Program-made: the position numbers and the translations under genes | In this document: positions 1 to 5,760 of the stretch, one piece after another | Position numbering within the stretch: position 1 is the stretch's first letter | Layout of the letters: every line of letters begins with the position of its first letter | Notes under the pieces: generated by a model | The model's input: the letters and a program-made list of their open reading frames with translations, nothing else | What the model was told of the DNA's origin: nothing | Database searches by the model: none | NCBI GenBank assembly: GCA_002704345.1 | Contig: PAGD01000027.1 | Span: 12,933 to 23,917 of the forward strand | Reading direction: 5' to 3' | Source of the DNA: Rhodobiaceae bacterium | GTDB taxonomy: Bacteria > Pseudomonadota > Alphaproteobacteria > MED-G09 | Length of the DNA: 10,985 bases

Positions 1-493
1 ATTTCATTCATTTTTATTTTCTATTAGTGAAGACTTAACTTCTAACTTAAATATTTCTGTAAGTGGTGATAATAAATTTTTTATAGGAAAAGAAAAAACA
101 ACCTCTGACCCGTGTGTTAAATCTGTAAATCAGGTGGTCATTAATACAAATAATCCTGATGGGATTATTAACTTATTTGAAAAAAATTTGAAAATACGAT
201 TAGCGCTAGACAAGACTTTTAAAGAATGGTCTGGACGTATGTTATTTTTTAGAATTGATGGCGTTACTTTAGAGGTTGTGGAGAGTGATCAAATACATGG
301 TTCTTCTGATTTTTATGGCATTGGATGGCATACAGATGATTTTAAACTATCTTATGAGAGTCTTATTGGTAAAGGGTTTGAATTATCTGAAATTAGAAAA
401 GGAAGAAAACCTGGTACCTTGGTATCAACATTAAAAAATCCTATATTAGGTATTCCTACAATTTTAATTGGACTAGATGGAGATGTTATTTGA
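1..493 (+). CDS. VOC-superfamily (glyoxalase-like) protein, C-terminal part, 5' end cut by window
   Basis: The frame is open from base 2 to the TGA at 491-493 (163 residues), so the protein starts left of the window; the internal GTG at 134 is not needed as a start. From about residue 45 of the fragment (VVINTNNPDGIINLFEKN) the pattern is that of a vicinal-oxygen-chelate module: a strand and helix, then RMLFFRIDGVTLEVVES with a Glu where this fold usually has a metal ligand, then GIGWHTDDF with a His where another ligand often sits, and a last strand pair near the C-terminus. The preceding residues (NISVSGDNKFFIGKE) look like the end of an earlier module, so a two-module protein is likely. 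Such proteins include lyases, isomerases, dioxygenases and resistance proteins; the reaction cannot be told from this fragment. Its stop overlaps the start of the binding-protein gene by 4 bases, so it probably belongs to the transporter operon. Confidence 0.75.
   Translation, partial: FHSFLFSISEDLTSNLNISVSGDNKFFIGKEKTTSDPCVKSVNQVVINTNNPDGIINLFEKNLKIRLALDKTFKEWSGRMLFFRIDGVTLEVVESDQIHGSSDFYGIGWHTDDFKLSYESLIGKGFELSEIRKGRKPGTLVSTLKNPILGIPTILIGLDGDVI
479..492 (+). promoter_or_regulatory. Ribosome-binding site and TTG start of the binding-protein gene
   Basis: GGAG at 479-482 lies 7 bases before TTG at 490-492. The TTG overlaps the stop of the preceding gene. Only this start yields the full lipoprotein signal (MIKKLL...); the next in-frame ATG at 517 would remove the two lysines and most of the hydrophobic stretch. 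This is why the TTG is preferred. Confidence 0.65.
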
Positions 494-1485
494 TAAAGAA
501 ACTACTAGTTATTTTTATGTTGGCTTTATGTTCTTGCTCTGAAGAGGGAGAGAATATATCAACAGAAGATAATCTTATTGAGATCACATTTGCAACCGAT
601 TGGAAAGCACAGGCTGAACAGGGTGGATTTTATCAAGCCTTGGCAGCGGGATTATATGAAAAAAACGGCCTAAAAGTAAAAATTATTCAGGGAAGTGCAA
701 ATGTTAATGTACCTAGATTAATTGCATCTAATTCCGTTGAATTTGGAATAGGTTCTAATAGTTTTATTCCTTTAAATATGGTTGCGAATAAAATTCCTGG
801 AAAAGCAGTAATGGCCATTTTTCAAAAAGATCCTCAGATTATAATGACACATCCTGATAGTGATATAAGAAATCTTAAAGACATGAGAGATTTACCTATT
901 ATGATTTCCGATGCAAGTATTGGAGCTTTTTGGCTTTGGTTAAAATCTAAATATGACTTTAATGATAATCAAATTAGAAAAAAAACTTTTAGCTTAGCTC
1001 CTTTTTTGAGCAATAAATCATCAATTCAACAAGGATATTTGACATCAGAACCTTTCTTAGTTGAGAGAGAGGCGGGGTTTACTCCAAGGGTTTTTCTTTT
1101 AGCTGATTATGGTTACCCAAGTTATGGTACAATGGTCTTGGCATCCTCTAATGTATTAAAGAATAATCCAGAAATAGTTAAAGCCTTTGTAGATGCAAGT
1201 ATTGAAGGTTGGAGACAATATATTTACGATGACCCTTCTCTAGGAAATGAATTAATTATGCTTGAAAATAATGAAATGAAAGAAGATATTTTATTGCAGG
1301 CCATAAAAAAAATAAGGAATTACGAGCTAGTTTCTAATGAGATTTCAAAAGGTTTAGATATCGGATTAATGACAGATATTAAGTGGGAAAGTTTTTTTAA
1401 AACCATGTCAATTAATGGCGTTTATGAAAAAGATTTAGAGTGGAGAGAATCTTTTACATTAGATTTTATTAATAAGGAAAATTGA
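490..1485 (+). CDS. ABC transporter substrate-binding lipoprotein, NMT1/SsuA/TauA type
   Basis: This is the extracytoplasmic ligand-binding subunit of the ABC importer encoded by the next two genes. The 331-residue protein opens with a short lipoprotein signal: lysines at 3-4, a hydrophobic stretch, then LALCSC, where Leu13-Cys14-Ser15-Cys16 fits a lipobox with Cys16 as the lipidated residue. The NMT1-like fold follows from about residue 30: ATDWKAQAEQGGFYQALAAG (35-54), then GLYEKNGLKV, and VEFGIGSNSFIPLN (83-96), the usual first-lobe pattern of nitrate/sulfonate/taurine/pyrimidine-precursor binding proteins. The middle has ISDASIGAFWLW and QQGYLTSEPF, also typical of the family. It is full length. 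The start is TTG, with a 4-base overlap with the upstream gene and a 1- to 4-base overlap with the ATPase gene, indicating translational coupling. The ligand is unknown: taurine, sulfonates, hydroxymethylpyrimidine relatives, riboflavin and others are taken up by relatives. Confidence 0.88.
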   Translation: MIKKLLVIFMLALCSCSEEGENISTEDNLIEITFATDWKAQAEQGGFYQALAAGLYEKNGLKVKIIQGSANVNVPRLIASNSVEFGIGSNSFIPLNMVANKIPGKAVMAIFQKDPQIIMTHPDSDIRNLKDMRDLPIMISDASIGAFWLWLKSKYDFNDNQIRKKTFSLAPFLSNKSSIQQGYLTSEPFLVEREAGFTPRVFLLADYGYPSYGTMVLASSNVLKNNPEIVKAFVDASIEGWRQYIYDDPSLGNELIMLENNEMKEDILLQAIKKIRNYELVSNEISKGLDIGLMTDIKWESFFKTMSINGVYEKDLEWRESFTLDFINKEN

Positions 1486-2213
1486 TGCTAATTTTCAAAG
1501 GTATTACCAAAAATTATAAAGAGCCTGTATTAGGACCTATTGATATAGATATTAAAAGTAAAAGTTTTGTATCGATAATAGGTGCCTCTGGCTCAGGAAA
1601 ATCAACTTTTTTAAGAATCGCATCTGGTCTAATTAGTCAATCATCTGGATCGATAAGCTATAAAGATAATATTAAACCTAAGATGGGATTTGTTTTTCAA
1701 GATTCTACTTTACTACCGTGGAGAAATGTACTTGATAATATTCTTTTGCCCCTAGAGTTAACAAAAAAAATTAACCCTGAGTCATTAGAAAAATCACACA
1801 ACTGGTTGGAAAGGGTAGGGTTAAAAGGAAAAGGAATGTCTTTCCCAGGTGAATTATCTGGCGGACAAAAAATGAGAGTTTCTATTGCTAGGGCAATGGT
1901 TCAAGGAGGGAATTTTTTACTTTTAGATGAACCTTTTTCTGCTCTTGATGAGGTTACAAGGCGTAGACTAGAAGATGATCTTTTGGAGATTTGGGAGACT
2001 AATAATATTACCGTACTATTTGTTACTCATTCTGTAACACAAGCCGTTTATTTATCACAAAGAGTCGTTGTTTTGTCTTCGGGTCCTGGAATGCTTTTAG
2101 AAGACCTAGCGATTGAAAAAAATTTTAAAGATGGCTTTGAGGAGACTCCTCAATTTTTATCACAAGTCAGGCACTTAACTAATATTTTAAAAGAAGAAGG
2201 CGGTGAGATATGA
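1485..2213 (+). CDS. ABC transporter ATP-binding protein, SsuB/TauB/NrtD type
   Basis: This is the cytoplasmic ATPase that powers the importer. With ATG at 1485 it has 242 residues. Walker A is GASGSGKST (33-41); the Q-loop Gln is 72, in FQDSTLLPWRNV, the LLPW form typical of nitrate/sulfonate/taurine importers; the signature LSGGQ is 124-128; Walker B FLLLDE is 144-149, followed by the D-loop SALD; the switch His is 182 (FVTHS). All nucleotide-binding residues are present. A TTG directly before this ATG (1482) is an alternative start adding one residue, but AAGGA at 1474-1478 is 6 bases from the ATG, which is better spaced. The ATG overlaps the upstream TGA by one base (TGATG), and the 3' end overlaps the permease start (ATGA), so the three transporter genes are one translation unit. 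Confidence 0.95.
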   Translation: MLIFKGITKNYKEPVLGPIDIDIKSKSFVSIIGASGSGKSTFLRIASGLISQSSGSISYKDNIKPKMGFVFQDSTLLPWRNVLDNILLPLELTKKINPESLEKSHNWLERVGLKGKGMSFPGELSGGQKMRVSIARAMVQGGNFLLLDEPFSALDEVTRRRLEDDLLEIWETNNITVLFVTHSVTQAVYLSQRVVVLSSGPGMLLEDLAIEKNFKDGFEETPQFLSQVRHLTNILKEEGGEI

Positions 2214-2986
2214 TTAGATATCTATCATATATTGCTCCACTTTTGACTTTTGTAATATTACTAATTTTATGGGAATTTTTAGTTATATTAAATAAGATTC
2301 CTCTTTATATTTTACCTGCTCCTAGTGATATTTTTTCATCGCTCTTAGTTAATTATAAAGACCTCTTCTCCTCAGCTTTTGTTACTTTAAGGATAACTAT
2401 CATAGCATTTGCTATTGCATCATTTTTAGCAATATCTCTGGCAATATTATTTTCACAATCAAAACTTATAGAGTTATCTCTATATCCAATTGCAGTAATT
2501 TTCCAAGTTACACCTGTAGTGGCAATTGCTCCTCTCATACTTATATGGGTAGGCTTTGATAATGCTGAATATGCGATATTAATATTGGCAACTATAGTAG
2601 CTTTTTTCCCAGTTTTGGCTAATACGAACCTTGGAATAAAATCTGTTAATAATAATCTTCATGAGCTTTTTAGTTTATATGGCGCTAGTAGGTTCCAAAG
2701 ATTAATTAAACTTCAAATTCCTTTTGCTCTACCCTTTATCTTAACTGGAATGAAGACATCTATTGGCCTTTCGTTAATTGGAACTGTTGTTGCTGAATTT
2801 GTTGCAGGCTCAGGAACCTCAACTGGTTTAGCTTGGAGAATAATTGAAGCAGGAAATCGGCTTGATATAGCAAAGTTATTTGCAGCATTAATACTACTGG
2901 TTATTTTAGGGATATTTTTATTTTTATTAATTTCATATATAGAAAAAATTGTACTTAAAAAGTGGCATGATAATTCAATAAGATAG
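2210..2986 (+). CDS. ABC transporter permease, SsuC/TauC type
   Basis: This is the inner-membrane channel subunit of the importer, 258 residues, the usual length. About six hydrophobic segments can be seen, near residues 8-27, 57-81, 91-115, 119-137, about 176-200 and 221-243. The cytoplasmic coupling (EAA) loop is HELFSLYGASRFQRLIKLQI at 151-170, ending in PFALP, with the conserved Gly158 of this motif. TPVVAIAPLILIWVGF (101-116) and VVAEFVAGSG (193-202) also match the family. Only one permease gene is present, so the channel is probably a homodimer with two ATPase subunits. ATG overlaps the ATPase stop as ATGA; GAAGG at 2196-2200 is a suitable ribosome-binding site. Its own TAG stop is followed at once by the ribosome-binding site of the nitroreductase gene. 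Confidence 0.93.
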   Translation: MIRYLSYIAPLLTFVILLILWEFLVILNKIPLYILPAPSDIFSSLLVNYKDLFSSAFVTLRITIIAFAIASFLAISLAILFSQSKLIELSLYPIAVIFQVTPVVAIAPLILIWVGFDNAEYAILILATIVAFFPVLANTNLGIKSVNNNLHELFSLYGASRFQRLIKLQIPFALPFILTGMKTSIGLSLIGTVVAEFVAGSGTSTGLAWRIIEAGNRLDIAKLFAALILLVILGIFLFLLISYIEKIVLKKWHDNSIR

Positions 2987-3002
2987 AAGGAGAATTAAAA
3001 AG

Positions 3003-3698
3003 ATGAATAATATATTTGGGAAATCCACTAGTGTTAGCGATGCTTTAGATACGAGATTGACTTGTAGGTCCTTCTTAGACAAAGAAATTAATAAAGACAT
3101 CATTTTTGATATATTAGATAAAGCTAGAAGAGCGCCTTCAGGTGGCAATCTTCAACCTTGGAGAGTGTGGGCTATTTCTGGAGATCCACTAAAAGAATTT
3201 AAAAATGAAATTAGAGATAAGGCTATACATAATCCAAGAGGTGAAGGAACAGAGTACAAAATTTATCCCCCAGATCTAAAGAATCCCTATGAGCAAAGAA
3301 GGAGAGATGTTGGAGAAGGCATGTATAGCGCTCTAAATATTTCTAGAGATGATAAGGCGGGGAGAATAAAACAATTCATGAGGAACTTTGAATTTTTTGG
3401 AGCTCCATCTGCTTTATTTTTTGCAATTGATAGAGATATGCAAGAGGGTCAGTGGTCTGATTTAGGTATGTTTATTCAATCAATAATGCTTCTTGCTAGA
3501 GAAAATGGTTTACATACTGCTCCTCAAGAGGCTTGGGCTATATGGTACAAAACAGTTAGTAAATTCTTAGAAATACCAGATGATCTGATGTTATTTTGTG
3601 GAATGGGAATAGGATACGCTGATCCAAACAATCCGATTAACTCTTTTAGAAGTGAAAGAGAGGAGGTTGAGGGATTTGCAAAGTTTATTGGATTTTAA
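3003..3698 (+). CDS. FMN-dependent nitroreductase, PnbA-like
   Basis: This is a cytoplasmic NAD(P)H:FMN oxidoreductase of the nitroreductase family, 231 residues and full length. Visible marks are the N-terminal R18-x3-R22 pair with F24, the FMN-binding ARRAPSGGNLQPW at 41-53, QWSDLGMFIQSIML in the middle, CGMGIGYAD (199-207) before the C-terminus, and the basic Arg216/Arg219 in FRSER. The layout, with the long insertion YKIYPPDLKNPYEQRRR (85-101) and the ending FAKFIGF, resembles the branch containing 4-nitrobenzoate reductase PnbA; I recognise it from memory and not from an alignment. Natural substrates of most such proteins are unknown and may be quinones, enones or flavins. BluB-like chemistry is less likely from the motifs. 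AAGGAG at 2987-2992 directly follows the permease stop, so it is co-transcribed with the importer. Its stop overlaps that of the convergent CoA transferase gene. Confidence 0.9.
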   Translation: MNNIFGKSTSVSDALDTRLTCRSFLDKEINKDIIFDILDKARRAPSGGNLQPWRVWAISGDPLKEFKNEIRDKAIHNPRGEGTEYKIYPPDLKNPYEQRRRDVGEGMYSALNISRDDKAGRIKQFMRNFEFFGAPSALFFAIDRDMQEGQWSDLGMFIQSIMLLARENGLHTAPQEAWAIWYKTVSKFLEIPDDLMLFCGMGIGYADPNNPINSFRSEREEVEGFAKFIGF

Positions 3699-4879
3699 AT
3701 AATTCTTTTCTCTTTGAATTCTTTAATATTTTCATCGTTAAATCCAAGATTTTGAAGAATCTCCTCAGTATGTTCACCTAATAATGGAGGTCTTTTTTTA
3801 ATTGTATTATCAGAATCTGATAATTTAACAGGTAAACCCATAACCGGAGATTTACCTGGTAAGCCAGGATATTCAATATCTTGAAAAAAATTCATTTCTT
3901 TTACATGTGGATCATCTAGTGCGGCTTGCAGATCATTAACTGGTCCAGCAGGTACACTTGCTTCAGCAAGTAAAGACAATGCTTCATCATTAGTATATTG
4001 AGATGCCCATTCACTAGTTTTTTTACTTAATAATTCTCCATTTATACCTCTATTAATGTCTGAATTAAATCTCTCATCATTTAAGAATTCTTCAGCATTT
4101 AATAAAACTGCCCACCTTTTAAATAATGTATCCCCTAAAACCTGAACAACTATCCATCCATCTTTTGTTTGAACCATATCAACAGGTCCAGCATAAGGGC
4201 TTCTATTTCCAATAGCCTTTCTATTTCTTTTTGTAATAGATTGCTCAATTAGATGAGTATTCATAAATGCTAATGAAGTTGCAAATAATGCACCTTCGAC
4301 AATTTGGCCCTTACCAGTCTTGCCTCTTTCTATTATTGCAGCAAGAGTTCCCATAGCCGTAAGAGATGCAGTTCCATAGTCAATATAGGGTGAGTAAGCT
4401 TTTATTGGCTCATCATCATTCCCTGTAAGATAAGCCGCACCAGACATTGCTTGACCAACTCCATCAAAGCCAACTCTTTCAGAGTATGGCCCACCAGCTC
4501 CAAAAGCTGAAACAGTTGTTAATATGATACCAGGGTTATATTTTGATATTGTTTCATAATCTATTCCCATCCTTTTAAGTGTTTGAGGCGGTAGATTTGC
4601 AACTACAACATCAGCGGATTCTACTAATTTCTTAACTATTTCATCGGAGCCTTCTTTAGTAGGATTTAAGGTCATGCCTTTTTTATTTCTATTCATTTGC
4701 ATAAACATTGCGCCTTCTCCACCATCATCTTTTAGTGGATGAACAAATCTATCCTCTGATCCACTTAATCTTTCTATTCTTATTACCTCTGCGCCAAGAT
4801 CGCCTAGTAAGGCTGCACAATATGGACCCGCAATATACCTTCCAAAATCTAAAACTCTTATATCTTCTAAAATATTCAA
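3695..4879 (-). CDS. CoA transferase family III (CaiB/BaiF/Frc)
   Basis: This cytoplasmic enzyme should move CoA between two carboxylic acids, as formyl-CoA:oxalate, carnitine and bile-acid CoA transferases do. It has 394 residues, the usual size. The N-terminal Rossmann-like part has LDFGRYIAGPYCAALLGDLGAEVI (10-33) followed by RIER, the CoA-binding start of the family, then MNRNKKGMTL (62-71). Asp167 in SPYIDYGTA sits where formyl-CoA transferase has its catalytic Asp169. GKGQIVEGALF and the C-terminal PAGPVNDLQAALDDPHV and PPLLGEHTEEIL are also typical. The acid used cannot be predicted. On the minus strand AAGGAGAG (4893-4886) lies 6 bases before the ATG. It is transcribed alone, divergent from the response regulator, and converges on the nitroreductase with a 4-base overlap. 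Confidence 0.93.
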   Translation of the reverse strand: MNILEDIRVLDFGRYIAGPYCAALLGDLGAEVIRIERLSGSEDRFVHPLKDDGGEGAMFMQMNRNKKGMTLNPTKEGSDEIVKKLVESADVVVANLPPQTLKRMGIDYETISKYNPGIILTTVSAFGAGGPYSERVGFDGVGQAMSGAAYLTGNDDEPIKAYSPYIDYGTASLTAMGTLAAIIERGKTGKGQIVEGALFATSLAFMNTHLIEQSITKRNRKAIGNRSPYAGPVDMVQTKDGWIVVQVLGDTLFKRWAVLLNAEEFLNDERFNSDINRGINGELLSKKTSEWASQYTNDEALSLLAEASVPAGPVNDLQAALDDPHVKEMNFFQDIEYPGLPGKSPVMGLPVKLSDSDNTIKKRPPLLGEHTEEILQNLGFNDENIKEFKEKRII

Positions 4880-4910
4880 TTTAACCTCTCCTTAACATTA
4901 ACAATAATTA

Positions 4911-4916
4911 ATCATA
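4911..4916 (-). promoter_or_regulatory. Possible -10 box for the CoA transferase gene
   Basis: Read on the minus strand, 4916-4911 is TATGAT, one mismatch from TATAAT, about 31 bases upstream of the ATG. This would place transcription start near 4904 and leave a leader of about 25 bases holding the AAGGAGAG site. No good -35 hexamer is seen at 17-18 bases, so the call is weak. Confidence 0.3.
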
Positions 4917-4969
4917 CAGAAATGTACTGGTAAAAGTATTACTGCACTATGTATTTGTTAGTAGCAAAC

Positions 4970-5027
4970 ATTTGACTGTACCTGTTCTATCATAGCTCCC
5001 CAATAATAATAATAGGTACAGTCAAAT
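4970..5027. repeat. Perfect 14-bp inverted repeat with 30-base spacer in the divergent intergenic region
   Basis: The left arm at 4970-4983 (ATTTGACTGTACCT) is the exact reverse complement of the right arm at 5014-5027 (AGGTACAGTCAAAT). The 30 bases between them include four AAT repeats (5002-5013). There is no T-tract directly after either arm, so this is a poor intrinsic terminator. It lies between the CoA transferase and response-regulator genes and could be a pair of operator sites or a looped regulator-binding region. No transposase and no obvious target-site duplication are present. Confidence 0.6.
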
Positions 5028-5079
5028 TAATTACTAACTTTTCTCATGTATATATATTATCTTATGACGGGAGATAAAA

Positions 5080-5760
5080 ATGCATATTTTGCTTATTGAA
5101 GATGACATAAACGCAGCCCGTTATGTTATTAAAGGGTTAAGAGAAAGTGGTCACGTTGTCGATCATGCTTCAGATGGTGAAATGGGTCTAGATATGACAC
5201 TTTCATCTAGTTTTGATGTAATTGTTATTGATCGAATGTTGCCTAAAATTGATGGATTATCCCTTATTATAAAGCTAAGAGAAGAAAATATAAGAACTCC
5301 TATTTTGATTCTATCCGCCTTAGGTGAGGTTGACGAAAAGGTAAAAGGTCTTAAGGCTGGAGCAGACGATTATTTAGCAAAACCATTTTCTTTTTCAGAG
5401 CTTTTGGCTAGAATTGAAGTTCTTCATAGAAGAACAAATCCTGAAACAGAAGAGACTTTTTTAAAAGTTGGAAATTTATCAATGAATCTTCTTTCTAGGG
5501 AGGTCCATCGCTCTAATATAAAAATTGATTTACAACCGAGAGAGTTTAGACTTCTAGAGTTTTTAATGAGAAGATCTAATCAAGTAGTAACAAGAACAAT
5601 GTTACTCGAGGGTGTTTGGGAATATCACTTTGATCCTCAGACAAATGTTATAGATGTTCATATCTCTAGATTACGATCAAAAATCGATAAACCTTTTAAT
5701 GAAAATCAAATGCTTTTTACTGAAAGAGGGGCAGGTTATGCCTTAAGAAGTAATGATTAA
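5080..5760 (+). CDS. OmpR/PhoB-family response regulator
   Basis: This is a cytoplasmic DNA-binding transcription regulator controlled by phosphorylation, 226 residues. The receiver domain spans 1-115: acidic Glu7-Asp8-Asp9, phosphoacceptor Asp51 in VIDRMLP, switch Ser79 in LILSAL, and Lys101 in the YLAKPF motif, so it looks functional. The winged-helix domain is about 125-225, with LQPREFRLLEFLMRR, then VWEYHFDPQTNVIDVHISRL and the closing hairpin ERGAGYAL. The VWEYHFDPQTNVIDVH form is common in regulators related to QseB/CopR types; the trigger cannot be named. The kinase gene starts 8 bases inside its 3' end, making them a cognate pair. The 14-bp inverted repeat upstream is a possible autoregulatory site, though OmpR-family proteins more often bind direct repeats. 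Confidence 0.94.
   Translation: MHILLIEDDINAARYVIKGLRESGHVVDHASDGEMGLDMTLSSSFDVIVIDRMLPKIDGLSLIIKLREENIRTPILILSALGEVDEKVKGLKAGADDYLAKPFSFSELLARIEVLHRRTNPETEETFLKVGNLSMNLLSREVHRSNIKIDLQPREFRLLEFLMRRSNQVVTRTMLLEGVWEYHFDPQTNVIDVHISRLRSKIDKPFNENQMLFTERGAGYALRSND

Larger units (their letters stand above)
4880..5079. promoter_or_regulatory. Divergent intergenic region between CoA transferase and response regulator
   Basis: These 200 bases hold no credible gene. Apart from the inverted repeat and the possible minus-strand -10, TATATT/TATTAT at 5053-5060 could be a -10 for the response regulator, but a start from it would leave only about 12-15 bases of leader, and the -35 region is weak. GGGAG at 5069-5073 is the ribosome-binding site for the ATG at 5080. 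TACTG occurs twice, 15 bases apart (4925, 4940), which may be chance. Confidence 0.5.

Noticed and set aside
2353..2538. Antisense open frame within the permease gene
   Set aside because: It lies wholly inside a well-supported gene, has no family-like motifs and no suitable ribosome-binding site; a shadow frame.
5002..5013. Four AAT repeats as a tandem repeat of note
   Set aside because: Only 12 bases in an AT-rich intergenic region; ordinary low complexity.
4970..5027. The inverted repeat as ends of a miniature transposon or an IS remnant
   Set aside because: The span is only 58 bases, the flanks (CAAACA and TTAATT sides) show no target duplication, and no transposase fragment is present.
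4970..5027. The inverted repeat as an intrinsic terminator
   Set aside because: The loop is 30 bases, there is no T-tract after either arm, and both flanking genes are transcribed away from it.
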